NCBI GenBank assembly: GCA_943735955.1 | Contig: OX030959.1 | Location: 657,725-721,724, forward strand | Direction of reading: 5' to 3' | Length of the DNA: 64,000 bases | DNA from: Piscicola geometra | Taxonomy: Eukaryota > Annelida > Clitellata > Hirudinida > Piscicolidae | Part shown: in pieces, positions 13,298 to 27,695 of the stretch | How positions within the stretch are numbered: the first letter of the stretch is position 1 | Layout: every line of letters begins with the position of its first letter | Notes under the pieces: model-generated | The model's input: the letters and a program-made list of their open reading frames with translations, nothing else | Told to the model about the DNA's origin: nothing | Database searches by the model: none | Position numbers and translations under genes: made by a program

Positions 13298-16200
13298 TCA
13301 CACAAATCTGGCACAAATTTGTTCTTTTCTAGCTGGATCGAACAAACCACTCAAGTGATGGTACTCCACTTCTGGATCCAGCACCAGCACCAAACCTTTC
13401 CTTCCCACTGCCAACTGCACTCTATTCCCTTTTAGTCTGGCAGCTTCTTTTGTTCCGACTATCAACTCAACTGGGTTGTCTGAAACAGTTTCAAAAAGAA
13501 AATATCATGTCTTTGTGACATTTTTTTATTTCCATAAAGGTCTTGTTTTTTTGTTTTTCCCGCAAAATTTTCCGAATTTTAAATTATATTTCAAATCAAC
13601 CTCACTACTTCTTTAACCATTATCCAATTGTGTTAAATTATCATACCTTCTTGAAGCGGCCTGCACACACAACCATCAGGAGTGACCACGTTGACCGTCT
13701 TATCCAATGGCAGATCAGCAACACCCGAGTAAGCCACCACCTCCACTCCAGCTTTGTTCTCCATCCTTACTCTCATCACTGGTATGAGCGTTCATTATAA
13801 ATAAACAAATATTTTTTCAACGTATTTTAATTCTTTAAATTTCAAAACTATTTCAAATCTATCCATTCAACGTTAATCTATCCACCGTGCAGATGAAATC
13901 TTATAAGTTCTTTAAAATCCATTCATGCTTCCCTCTTCCACCCACCCAACCATCACTCATCCCTCTCTTATGCATCCAACCATCACTCATCCCTCTCCCA
14001 TGCATCCACTCACGATGCTTCAAGGCACAAAGCTTTCTGACGTCCTCATAGCTCGGATGCTCAATGCATGCAGGACACGCCAGCTTTTCAGCTTGCTTGA
14101 CTTCATCATCATTATTATCTTTTTCATCCCTAGTAATGTCATATCTACTCGCATACGCTCTTCTAATCTGTAGTAATATTTCATGTATAAAAATATTTTT
14201 AAAATGATATTTATAAGATTCTATTATCAAAAAAGTGTTCTATAATGGATGGTTTTGACATAAAAGCTGTTCAGATTCAAAGCAATCCATCAAATAGTTT
14301 AGGAAATCAAATCCGCTTTAAATCTACCTTTTTCTCTTTGGAAATGGCAAGTTTTTTGATCATTTTAAATTCGTTCTCCAGAGGGGGACAGTAATGACTG
14401 AGAGAGTATTCCTTGTAGGAAGAAACGTCTGTGAGTCAATGTGTGCGTGTGTGAAATTGTGTTTGACTATGTGTGTTTGATATCTTTATTATTATTATTA
14501 TTATTATTCAAACTAACGGCCTACCCGGGTCATCGTAGTCAAACACCTGGACACTTCCCCTCCTCACTCCAGCCACCTGGAACGTCTGCAGCACTTTGAA
14601 GGCTAAAAGCTTCTCCTTGCCATCGAACTCTTCGAAATAAAAGTCCACTTTTGAGACATTGGTCACGTACTCTTTGAGGCCTGAAACTGTTTTCAACTGG
14701 TTGGGATTGTGGAAAGAAATATAACTTTTAGTTGGCTTTTGATAATAAATATGTTTTGAAAATTGAATAATGAAAATAATGAAGACGAGCTTTTTTATAG
14801 TGGCGTACAACCCAAAAGGCCTTCTGGACCACTCAGAATACTAATAATCATTCATATCTCGGCTATTAGAACTTGATGTCATTTTAATCTGTCTACTTAT
14901 TCAACTCTCAAACTCTTCTTTCGCATCCATATGTCCATCCACCAAACATCCACCAAACATGCACTAAACATGCACCCAACATCCACCAAAAATGCACCAA
15001 ACATCCACCAAACATGCACCAAACATCCACCAAACATCCACCAAACATCCACGAAACATGCACCAAACATGCACAAAACATCCGCCAAACATGCACCAAA
15101 CATGCACCAAACATGCACCAAACATGCACCAAACATGCACCAAACATGCACCAAACATCCACCAAATATCCACCAAACATCCACCAAATATCCACCAAAC
15201 ATCCACCAAACATCCACCAAACATCCACCAAACATCCACCAAACATGCACCAAACATCCACCAAATATCCACCAAACATCCACCAAACATGCACCAAACA
15301 TCCACCAAACATGCACCAAACATCCACCAAACATGCACCAAACATCCACCAAACATGCACCAAACATGCACCAAACATCCACCAAACATGCACCAAACAT
15401 GCACCAAACATGCACCAAACATCCACCAAACATGCACCAAACATGCACCAAACATCCACCAAACATGCACCAAACATGCACCAAACATCCACCAAACATG
15501 CACCAAACATGCACCAAACATGCACCAAACATGCACCAAACATGCACCAAACATCCACCAAACATGCACCAAACATGCACCAAACATCCACCAAACATCC
15601 ACCAAACATGCACCAAACATGCACCAAACATGCACCAAACATGCACCAAACATGCACCAAACATGCACCAAACATGCACCAAACATCCACCAAACATGCA
15701 CCAAACATGCACCAAACATGCACCAAACATGCACCAAACACCCACCAAACATGCACCAAACATCCACCAAACATGCACCAAACATGCACCAAACATGCAC
15801 CAAACATCCACCAAACATGCACCAAACACCCACCAAACATCCACCAAACATCCACCAAACATCCACCAAACATGCACCAAACATGCACCAAACATCCACC
15901 AAACATGCACCAAACATGCACCAAACATCCACCAAACATGCACCAAACATCCACCAAACATCCACCAAACATGCACCAAACATGCACCAAACATGCACCA
16001 AACATGCACCAAACATGCACCAAACATGCACCAAACATGCACCAAACACCCACCAAACATGCACCAAACATGCACCAAACATGCACCAAACATGCACCAA
16101 ACATGCACCAAACATGCACCAAACATGCACCAAACATGCACCAAACATGCACCAAACATGCACCAAACATGCACCAAACATGCACCAAACATGCAGCAAA

Positions 16201-19200
16201 CATGCACCAAACATGCACCAAACATGCACCAAACATCCACCAAACATGCACCAAACATGCACCAAACATGCACCAAACATGCACCAAACATGCACCAAAC
16301 ATGCACCAAACATGCACCAAACACCCACCAAACATGCACCAAACATGCACCAAACATGCACCAAACACCCACCAAACATGCACCAAACATGCACCAAACA
16401 TGCACCAAACATGCACCAAACATGCACCAAACATGCACCAAACATGCACCAAACATGCACCAAACATCCACCAAACATGCACCAAACATGCACCAAACAT
16501 GCACCAAACATGCACCAAACATGCACCAAACATCCACCAAACATGCACCAAACATGCACCAAACATCCACCAAACATGCACCAAACATGCACCAAACATC
16601 CACCAAACATGCACCAAACATGCACCAAACATGCACCAAACATGCACCAAACATGCACCAAACATGCACCAAACATGCACCAAACACCCACCAAACATGC
16701 ACCAAACATGCACCAAACATGCACCAAACATGCACCAAACATGCACCAAACATGCACCAAACATGCACCAAACATGCACCAAACATGCACCAAACATGCA
16801 CCAAACATGCACCAAACATCCACCAAACATGCACCAAACATGCACCAAACATCCACCAAACATGCACCAAACATCCACCAAACATGCACCAAATATCCAC
16901 CAAACATGCACCAAACATGCACCAAACATGCACCAAACATGCACCAAACATGCACCAAACATGCACCAAACATCCACCAAACATCCACCAAACATGCACC
17001 AAACATGCACCAAACATGCACCAAACATGCACCAAACATCCACCAAACATGCACCAAACATGCACCAAACATGCACCAAACATGCACCAAACATGCACCA
17101 AACATGCACCAAACATGCACCAAACATGCACCAAACATCCACCAAACATGCACCAAACATGCACCAAACATGCACCAAACATGCACCAAACATGCACCAA
17201 ACATGCACCAAACATCCACCAAACATCCACCAAACATGCACCAAACATGCACCAAACATCCACCAAACATGCACCAAACATGCACCAAACATCCACCAAA
17301 CATGCACCAAACATGCACCAAACATGCACCAAACATGCACCAAACATGCACCAAACATGCACCAAACATGCACCAAACATCCACCAAACATGCACCAAAC
17401 ATGCACCAAACATGCACCAAACATGCACCAAACATGCACCTTCTCACCTTCTCAAGCGATTCCTCATCGGCAGTGAAACCACTTGGCAGCCTCACTGACA
17501 CTATCACCCTGCTTGTCTTCCTCTCTTGTCCCTTGTATCTGCGTTGCAAGTAAAAAAAGATAAAAAATAGTTTTAACAACGCGATCTTGAAGTTTTGAAA
17601 TATTTTAGAATTTCCGTTGATTTATTGCTTCCAAAATCTCTATTCTTACACACCATCAACCATTCATCATCATCAACCATTCACCCATCAAACATCAACC
17701 CCTCATCCACCCACCATCAAGCATCCTCCTTCGCAACTCACCCAACACGGACTTGCAGGTACTTGGGGAGACATTTGAAGGAATGGCGTTTGGTGCCGAC
17801 TGAGATGTTGAAGATGTCGTTGCTGTTGTTGCCTTGGTAACCATTCGATGTATCGACGTTGAAAGTTCTGGGAGGTTGGAATAGGAAGGGTAGTGGAAAT
17901 GAAGATAGTGCAGAGATGCCGGCGTGGATATATTTTTTTTTCCGGATTTCATGGCAAAGTGTAGCTAACAAGGCGAAAAAACTTTAAAAAAGTAATTTTA
18001 AAAGATTTATTGTAAATTTGATTTTAAAATTTTGCAGACAATGCATGATGAGGGGCACACTAATTTAGTGAATAATTCTCAACACGAACCTCACAGCTTC
18101 CACCAAGACACACCCCCCGTCACCAGAAGCTTGAACCTGTGTAGTTGTAGGTAGCTTCTTGCAGTATTTCAAAGATGCGCGCGTGTTGAATTTGGATTCT
18201 TGAGCTGAATTTATTTTTCAATTGTTCGTTGTTTTTTATTGTAAAGTTATTCTAAAATGTAACATTTCCCCTGAAAAGTGTGAAAAAAGATTTTTTCCCA
18301 AACTGAAAGTTTGATTGAGCATTAAAAATGACCTTGATGGGTCTTTGTGGAATCGTCAAGTCAGCAAAAGTCTTGGAAATGCCGTGGTTTGTGGGTGAGA
18401 TAGTGAAAGGAGAGAGTTGGCGGGAGAGGCCAGGAAAGGAGAGAGTGAGGTTAGAGAGGGTGAAGTGTTGTATGGAGAAGGTGGTCAATGCTTCGAAGGC
18501 TAGCAAGGTGTTCTTGAGGGGTTGGTGGTGAAGTTTTTATGCATTCATTAAAATGTTAAAAAAATAAATTCTTCAAGCTCTTTGAGTTATAATTTAGTTT
18601 CAAAATCTAAATGCTCATAAATTTTTTTAATTGACTGAAATCCCTCAATAAACCCGTTTTATGACCTGGTTCGAATTGTATCTAGCCAATGGGGTGACTT
18701 GCTGCCTTAACCAGGATGCCATTGGTTGGAGCTTTGCCGAATCAGACTCAAGCACGTTGAGGTAGCTGAGCAGCAGGTATGACGTCATCACGAGAGAACT
18801 TGCTTTGCTGCCTCTGCTCTCTTTGATTGGGTGGCGAGGATCGGAAGGAAGGGTTTACCGAAAAGTGAGTGGAAATTTTTGATTTTAAATTTAGTTTTTG
18901 AAAAATTATGACAATTTAGAAAACATTTTCTCAAAATTAAGCTCTACAAATTTCATTGATTATAAAATTTCATTGATTTCAAAAGAGCCATAAAAAATTA
19001 GTTAATTTTTTTAAATATTAGAACAAGGTTATTTTTCACCAACCTCTCGCGCCATCAACGACATTTGTTTCGACCCTCTTCAAGACTTTTTCAAACTTTT
19101 CACTTTTCTTACCCTCTCCCTTTGCGACCAATGACAACACGTACAAGTACATGACATCGTCGTCAAGGGAAACCCTGCAGGAAGGGATGACGGCTTGTGA

Positions 19201-22200
19201 AGGGAAGGTGACATGGTTTTATGAGATTTAATAACTTCCGATATTTTATTATTAGTATTATATTAATGAATTAGTTTTATATGTTGATAACACAAAAACT
19301 CCTCGATACCTGGTTGCATTGCGGTACAGTTCGTCCAAGCACTCCAAGCCCTTTGCTACGACTTCGCTCTAAAAATTGGATTAAAATGTTGAAACAGAAA
19401 ATAAAACATTTAGTTTTGAGTTTCAACGTGAATTATCCAACAAGCCTGTTGAACATTCTTATTATCTATTTGGATGTTTGGTTAATTCACCATGCAGTGC
19501 ACCATGCATGCACCATTGCATTGTGGCATGCATTCACCTTGCAGTCGTATCCACTTCGAAGGAGCGAAGCAACGACGAGAGAGTTGTCTGGTCCCTCTTG
19601 AGCCTTCAGTTGAAATCCAATTTAATATATTCAACAAAAAAATTACTAAATTTATTAATAAACTTTTGGATTTTAAGATTATGTAAGCTTCTTAGATATT
19701 TGAAACATTTCAATTACTGCAAAGAAATCACAAAAGACGCCTTACTTCGTAAAAACAGCCATTTTTCATTTGGGAATTTTTTGTAAATTGCATAGACGTT
19801 TCTAGGTGATCTGGGTCAATGTTTATGAACTTTGATGTCCTGGCGAATAAGGAAGAAGTAGAGAAGGTCAAGTAGAGATTTTCGAACGAATCACCGTCAC
19901 TAAATGAACTAAAAGATCCATTTTGATTTCTAAACGAAAGTTGCTGCTGGTAACCTGAAGATAATGGAAGAAAATTTCATCATTAGATAAAATAGTTTGA
20001 ATGAAATAAAAAAAGATTAAATTAAATAATTGATAACATATTGCATATATTTTTGAGAAAAAAACTCTAAAACCGACCGGTTCTCAAATAACTTTTAGCC
20101 ATCTTTTTCAACTCTTCAACTTCCTGTTCCTTTAAACCAAGCACCCGTTCATCATTTCCCCTCCTTTCTTGCGCCTGCAAGTACTCCAGCAGCAGCAGAT
20201 TCGCTTCAATCTTTTCCATATTCTGTTCTGCACACGCAGCGGACAGGCCAGAAAGGTGGTGGATAAAGGAGATGAGATGGCTGAGTACGTCACTCGAGAC
20301 TTCCACGCGAGCCACCATCGAACCTCGAACCATTTTTGCAGTGATGGTTGTGATGTTCAGGAAGGAGGTTTCTGTGGGAAGGTGGTTAATCTGGTTAAAA
20401 GTATTATTATGACGATTTAACAAAAAAAGAAAAGACAACCTTGAGGACATATGTACAGAGAATCCACTAAAGTTACAGACTTGCCCGGAAGCTGTGGGTG
20501 TTTGTGGGAGATAAAATTTCATAGAAACATTAAAAAAAAAATTTTTTCTATTGATAATTTATATTGCAATATTAATATTTTATAATAGTTTATCCTATAC
20601 ATAGTTTTTTTATGAATTTAAGTTTTTAAACTTGTATTTAAAAGACTTACTTGAACTCTGAGCAGCTTAGTTACAGAAGTCTGGAACTCAGTGCCTGTGC
20701 GGGCGTGCGTGATTGTAAATTAGGAAAATAAATTTGTCTTAATTATGAATAATAGGTTTTAAAAAACCATGAAATAAATGTTTTAAATTAGAAAAAAGAT
20801 TCAAGATTTGGATTAACAAGGGAACAATTGGTTTTCTTCTTTATTACCATCATCTCGGTCCGTCACTTGTATCATCTTTGAAATAAAATAATTTAATAAA
20901 TCAATAGAAAGGGAAAAGTCAATAGTCAGTGTATAAGAATTTATTTTAAATTTGGGTGAATTAGGGGTTTCATAAAACCACGTTGAATATATTCTCTAAA
21001 GTTAAAAGTTTAAACTTTTAAGCTTACCGGTGAGACCTTGGCGAGCACTGTGATATTCGTGTCGACTGAAGCACCTATGATTACCACTTCTACCACTCTC
21101 GATTCTTGCGGCATCATCATCACCACTCCTTCTTTTTCTTGACCTTTTCTACTTGACCTTGAGGGGTTTGTGTGTATTAATTCTTTGAAAGGTTTGGTGG
21201 TATTTTAAATATTGAATAATATAATTATTTTGTGTAGCATTTATTTTGAAAAATAAAATTTTATACAATAAAATATTCATCCTTGAATTGTAAAGTTTTA
21301 GCAAAAATATTTTTATAATAGTTTATTGTTCCATTATTTAATATTTTATTATTATTAAATAGTATTTCGTTGAAACCTTTGTTTTATTTTTGCTGTACCA
21401 TTTGAAGTAACTTCCAAAGTCATCTGAGATTGATTGGTGAATGGGTGGGTGTATGGGTCAATGGACAGTGGATGAATGGATGGTTGAAAAGATGATTGAA
21501 TATTTTTTCAAATAATTGATTAAACTGTGACAAATTTAAAGACGAGGCCAGTTTATGAGCCATTCAATTTATTTGTGAGTTATATTCTCTCAACAAACTA
21601 AAGCAACAACACGCGGATCCAACCTTGATTGCAAACTTCTGGTGATTAACCATATAAACCTTGACAACAACGATTTCTCCCTTCACTATTGCAGCAGGCA
21701 ACGGGAAGAGAAGGGAGAACTTTCTGGTAGTGGTGATGTTGAAGGGAGGGGCGGTAGAGAGGCCGTGTTGTGGGTGGATGCAAAAGCCACTGCCACTCCA
21801 TTGGCCAGGGGTGATGGGAGCTCGCAAGGGGAATTTCGCTGAAGTTTCTTCAGAACTGGCGATCAAACGATTGTTTAAGAGTAGAATACAAAAGGTTGAC
21901 CATAACAAAGTTTTACCGCATAAAAAATTTTACAATTTTTTATAGAATTTTGTTATATAGTTTTAGCCATTAGCAGAAACCAATTACTTTATCGAAACCA
22001 AACTGAACAGCCAGGATTCGTGAAGAGGGCTCGAAGGTTGATTTGTTGTTTCAAGGCTGGTGTCGCCAACGCTGGGCCATGAATGCACTGTAAAATAGAT
22101 TCTTTAAATGATGAAATTATACTAGTCATGACTCTCTGATCTCAGTGTTAAGTTTCAAAAGTGAGAGAAGTGATCGATGAACTAGCCAGGTCGAATGAAG

Positions 22201-25200
22201 GCTGGACTGATGCACTCTGGATGCGGTAGGTGCATGTTGGTCATCAGCTTCAGGCGGCTCGACTGTGGGGGTGTGGTGTTTGCATGCCTTGGAAAAGGTT
22301 TTTTGATATTTACGGGTAGAAATGTTTGTGTAATAAGAATGGTTGTAGGCGAAAGAGAAGTTGTAGCAAATTGACTTAGAAGCATGAAGGTTAGTGGTGA
22401 TTTAGAGTTAGGCTGGCGTTGAAAGTGGTGGCATGCAGTGAGGAGAAACTGAGTGAATAAATGATATAGATGAAGCAGTGCGAAAGTCATTGTTTAGTCG
22501 GAAAACATTATTCAGAAAAGATTTATCACTTACGCTACGACGTAGCGTCTCTAAGTTTCATAAATTGTTTTTGAAACGTTTATTTCCTTTTTAATTGCAA
22601 CCAGTTCGTTTAAACGCACTTTTAATAGTTTTCTAGCGTCAAAGTAAGAGACTCTAGCCGATTCTGCATCCATCTTCTCAATTCCTTCTTCTCCCATGCA
22701 GTATTCTACATCTCTGTTCCCACTTTCATCTTTTTCCATGCTTTCAGCTATCTTTATGAGAATAAAAGTTTTAATAGGTTGTAGAGTGGTATTCACTTCT
22801 CTCTCAAACTAGTGCGATATACGTTTAATCTTTTAATTCTTAGAATTTCTAAAATAGGATTTAAATTTTCAAATATTTTATTTATTTAATACACTCACTT
22901 CTTTAAGCTTCCATTCCTCCATTCTGACACGCTCTTGTTTCCATTGCCTCACCACACTCACTCCGCACAACGACCCTCCTATTCCTTGTACAACCAACTC
23001 AGTCACATCTCCTGCTTCGACGACGTTTTCTTCAAAAAATATTCTTGTCTTGAAGGAATAAAACGACTTTTTAAATTACCCATTCAACCAAATTTTCTTT
23101 CAAGAAAAATAATCTTAAAATTGATTCTAGTGTTGAATAAAAATATTGACTCTACTACCTGTTCACCAGAGCTTCCCGGCCTAATTCCAAACTTCATGGC
23201 ATCCATCACCACCTCCTCCATCAACCCGTCCGATGAATCTAGCATCAGCAACAACTCTATCGTTCCAGTCAGTTTCATTGCAGGCAGTTGAATGTGTTGC
23301 AGAGTGTTGTAGATGAAGAGGTTTGTGTTGCTGGTGGGAGAGCATTTAGTTGGTTGTTTCAGATTCTTTTTGCTGGATTCGTTATCATCTTTCCTTTCGT
23401 ATTCGTCGTCATCTAAGTAGTACAAATCATAGAGTGAAGCATCAGAATCGCCATCGGAAGCCTCGTCGTGTTGGCAGTTGGGGTTGCTGGTGATGGTGAA
23501 GTGGCCTGAGGCTGTTGGAAGGAGGGTGAAGTTGTGATTGCCTAATGATCATTCTAAATAGTTTAATGCAATTATTTTTGAAGCTGATAAATTATAAACC
23601 TAAATTTGTGCCAATCCACAAAACTCTAGCGTTATTTCGAATAACTTATTCAACTTAACTCCAAATCAAAAAAGTTCCAAAAGACATGAGCAAATTAAAC
23701 GGATCTCTAACCTTCTGGCAAAGTGAATTTCAAAGTTCCAGCTTCAAGGATTTTCGATTGACTTAGGAGCTGAACATTAATGATAGGATTAGTGAAAGAA
23801 ACTGAAAACCCTCCAGAAAATTTAATGATTGAAATATTTGATCGTTATAAAAGTGGCAAGAGGTAATATCAAGTGAAAAAGCTACAATATAAACGATACA
23901 AGGAATAAAACCTACCAAGTATTTCAGATCAACGCTTTTTCCAGCAAGTTTTTGGTGGGTTGAGATAGATAGGTTGAGGGGCAGAGGGTCGAAAGGAAGG
24001 ACATGGCTTTGCAGTTTAAAAATCCCATCTTCGAAAGCTTTTTTGACGATTTTTTTCTCTTGTTTGACATACTGTTGTCTGTTGATCGTGAGGTAGGTGT
24101 TTGAGGGTGAATGAACCTTAAATGCTTTGATGGATGGAGTGTGGAAGCCACTGTACTGATACTCCAGGGGGTTTGGAGAACTCAGACGCACCTAGAAGGT
24201 AAAATGTTTATTGTTAAATAGGTTCAATCCACAACTTATCTTTCAATAAGAACATTCCTCTATCCTCAATCAACCACCATCCTCTCAAACTCACAAACAG
24301 TCTAAGCTCTTCAGCGTTGACAGTGTATTCTCCAGAAACAGTGAACTCGAAGAAACCGTCTAAGGCATTTTATGTTAATTTCTTGGATAAATTATAATTT
24401 AGAAGAATTCTCATTCTGAGGCAGTTTAATTTAATTTCAGTTTTTAAAGCATAATCTATTAAAAAAACTCAATTTTTATTCTCACAAGAGGGCTTCGATA
24501 CTTATAAATCCCCCTTTACCCCCTTCCCCCCCCCAACACCAAAGCCTTCTCACCATCATCAGCTGTTACTTCTGCCAATGAAGATCCAGAGGGTGACATC
24601 ACCTTCACCACCACTCCTCCTGCTTTCCCTCCACCCTCCTTCACCGCCCATCCCTGCAATCAGATTTGTAGTTTTTTACAGATTTAACATGTCCCAATAT
24701 TTAAAAACAACATACATAGCAGTAGTAGGGAAATGCTGGGATGAAGGTGGTTGGACAAGATGGTGAGAGGTGGATAGATGGTCGACTGAGGATCGGAATG
24801 GTGTGAGTGCTGGTCTCTGACAGCCCTGTTGGAGTTTTTGTGGGATCTAAAATAACATTTAACAGTTATTTTTTTGTTTTAAAATAGTTAGCAACATCGC
24901 TTTGTAGTATAAATAACTGGAAAATTAAATGTTGCAATTTAAGATGAGTAAATGGTTTTAATGGAGCATTGATTAACCTGTATCGTCTTCAAACACTTGC
25001 AAGTCAATCACCACCTCCTTTTCGACTTTCTTGACAGTTCCATTCACCTCCACACATCCCTTGCTATCTAACTATCATTAAGAAAAAAGTGGTTAAGTGA
25101 ATGAGTTGATAGATTGCTGTATTAGGTTTCTGGGGATGAGATGAAAAATAGGCTAGTAAATGGTTGATTAGTTGGATAATCAAACATGAGAACTGAGGAT

Positions 25201-27695
25201 CATACATACACATGTATGATAATTTAACTTATTTGTATTCAGAATTATGCAAACTTCGGACCCACAACCTTGAGGATTTGAACGGATACTTGCTTGCTTG
25301 TGTGCGTGTGTATGCGTATGTGTGCTTCTCCCCTCACTGGCATGCTTTGGTGCTTTCTTGGAAGGTGTCGACGATGAGGGTGATGTTGATAATGATGATG
25401 AGAGTGGATAAGATGATAAGGCTATAGAAAAATAAAATGATGATGAAAATTGAAGCGTCAAAAAGGCGAAGGAGTACCTGGCACACACAAGCAGACTCAC
25501 AGACACATCCAGCCAGACACTGCCTGTCCAATCCAAGTGGCTTGGCGTTGTTTCAACGGACACCGAAAACTTTGGTGGAACTGCGCATTGAATTTTAAAA
25601 AATAAAAGTGTGTTTATAAAATCCTATAAAAACAGTTATAAACCACTAGCCTAAACACTCAAAATCGAGTTAATTCCAAAACTCATGAGTTAGGCAATCA
25701 CCATGCTCTTCCACTTGAAATGGTCTACACTGCTTGCCAGATGTTACTTCCACACAAAAGCTCCACTTTCCAAGTTTGGTTACGGAAGATAAAGGCAACG
25801 TGAACTCTAACAAGCCTTTGTAATTGTGTGTTATATTGATTTTAAAATTATCGATAAGAAATATATATATATAAAGTTTAACACTTTTATAAACACTATT
25901 TTTTAAAGTAATTTTAGACTATTTATATTTTTTTGGATGATATATAAAAAGAAATGCTGTTCAACCGTGGAGAGAGGATGGCTTTTCCCAGAGCTCAATC
26001 CTGATCGAGTCTGAGTTCTCCACGTATGCTTTCTCAATCTTTCAAGAATGGGAAATTTTAAAATTATATTTTATTTGATATTCTTATCAATTGATATCCA
26101 CTATTTTAAAAGTATTACTTTAAAGTTTCTCTTAACGTATAAGAAATACCTATCACGTCAATTCACCATAAAACCTTAAATTCACCTTAAAAAATAATGA
26201 ACTATTAATTTAGACAATAAATGAAACTGAATGCAGATGAAAATCACTCTAAAAAAATTTACGAGATCAAACTTACCAGCTTGTTGGTGGGCTTCAATGT
26301 CTCCTCTTCGACAGACAAAACTCGAATTTTGACTTCAAAAAAACAAAGTTGAAACAATCAATGAAAGTCTCAAAGAAAAGACTGTTTCTAAAAGTACTTG
26401 TTAAAGCTTGTATACCCTTTCAATTATAAGTTAGTCAAATAAATAATTAATTAAACCATCCATTATGCATAAATGTCTCCATGGTCTCCTCTATTCACCC
26501 ATCAATCACCAATGCACCCATTTTTACGTCATTCATTCATTCACCCACCGATATCAGAGGGCTTGTAGGTGCCTTTGTCGAATTGAATAAAGACGAAACT
26601 CTTTCTTTCCTTCAAGAGGACCTATGATTAGCGAGCGATTTTTAAGCATTTTACTTGATGTTTAAAGAAATTGACTTTTCTAGTTTATTTATCGATTTTT
26701 ATGTCATTCAATTTATTATTTCTATTATTGCATCGCATAAGCAAACCTCACAACTTTCCTTGAACTTGAAAGAGTCGTCTGATTGTTTGGAAACGACCAC
26801 TCCGACCCGCAAAGTGGCGCCCTCCCAGCTCGACTCCACGTTGAAATCCATCACGAATCGTCCTGCAACAATATTGCGCATAAAATGATGCATTTTCTAA
26901 ATGACTAATAGAAATTTATTGAGAAATTAAATCATTAATATTTAAAAAAAGTTCATGTCGTATGTCAGTACTTTCAATAATCTAGTACAAACATCTATTT
27001 TTTCATACATTCATCGTTTTTAAACACCAAAACCTCCACTGAAGGTGGCATTTAGCTGCCTCAAGAGTTTGAATGTCACGTTTGCATCTAGGGAACTTTT
27101 AAAGAACTCTTCATGATCCGAAGTAGGAGCAGCCTTCTTATTTTCCATGTCAACTTTTGACGTTTCCATTTTGAACGTCAAGTTGTACAGCGTGAAATTG
27201 GTGAAGTAGTAAGTTGCATTTTCGAATTCGTATGTTGAATTGTCGACCTTGTGCGTTCCGTTTTCGAAGCCGTCCCACTCGATGAGATGGTGTTCCAGCA
27301 GGTACTTCTTGATGCCTTCCACGCTGTTCAGGTCAGGCTCGTCATCATCAGTTTCATCCTTCTCATCCGAACTCCCGTTGGCTGCTCCACCAACCTCCTC
27401 ATCCGAACTCCCAAAGATTAAAACTTCCGCTACATAAGTTTCATTTTCAGGGCTGTCAAGGTTCAGAAAGGCGACGCTTGCTTGTTCCTCGTAGTCCCAA
27501 ACTCTTGGCGTGGTGACTATGAACTTGCTGCAGGGTTGGTTGTGAAGAAGGTCAAGGGAGCTCATGAACTTTTCTACATCAAGTAAATAATCTATGCTAT
27601 ATTTGAAAGCTTATTGCGTAATTTTTAACTTACTCTGAGCGAGCTGAGCCACTGATAAAGGCGATTGCTAGCAAGACCAATGGTAAAGGAAGCAT
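13298..27695 (-). CDS. complement C3-like thioester-containing protein with C345C/NTR domain, about 39 exons
   Basis: Start exon 27634-27695 encodes a signal peptide (MLPLPLVLLAIAFISGSARS). The next exon (27034-27573) starts a macroglobulin domain. Seen in order: FVFIQFDKGTYKPSD (family hallmark FIQTDKxxYxPG, about 26.6 kb), further MG domains, GGSLCGVSVV (MG6, about 23.0 kb), GSGFCIHPQHG (MG7, about 21.8 kb), thioester motif CAEQNM (20217-20234), the alpha-alpha TED barrel with SYLLLSYL and NTLLAFEAL, VQASGDGGCVLVEAVR in the CUB domain, a receptor-binding domain (KVDFYFEEFDGK, LAFKVLQTF, VFDYDDPG), then CPACIEHPSYEDVRKLC and later CVCRPLQ, ending ICARFV at 13298. The last part resembles the C345C/netrin-like domain, which points to the C3/4/5 branch. 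The secreted protein should bind targets covalently via its Cys-Gln thioester. No anaphylatoxin cysteine cluster was recognised between MG6 and MG7, and the segment that normally supplies the catalytic His looks shortened. The exon near 22.2-22.4 kb is uncertain; elsewhere most phases agree. Confidence 0.88.
13925..14010. repeat. 30-nt repeat starting at a C3-like 5' splice site
   Basis: On the sense (-) strand the exon ends ...AAGCATC|GTGAG (donor at 14012-14013). Immediately downstream two copies of a 30-nt unit containing GGGATGAGTGATGGTTGG follow, then a degenerate part-copy. Confidence 0.8.
14938..17440. repeat. 2.5-kb minisatellite, 11-nt unit (CACCAAACATG / CACCAAACATC)
   Basis: About 227 consecutive 11-nt units occur with a single common variable position (ATGC versus ATCC), plus rare CACCCAC, AAATATC and CAGCAAA variants. 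It lies in an intron of the C3-like gene, between the exon ending at 17448 and the one starting near 14700; the first unit begins about 7 nt from the donor GT (17446-17447). On the gene's sense strand each major unit reads GTTTGGTGCAT, so consecutive units create TGCATG. Both strands are open in several frames because the unit lacks stop codons. Confidence 0.97.

Noticed and set aside
14938..17440. CRISPR array
   Set aside because: Repeat units are contiguous 11-mers with no unique spacers, in an animal intron.
14897..17579. Six overlapping ORFs of 820-871 codons on both strands
   Set aside because: They are created by an 11-nt stop-free repeat, open in several frames on both strands, and lie inside a C3-like intron with good splice sites at both ends.
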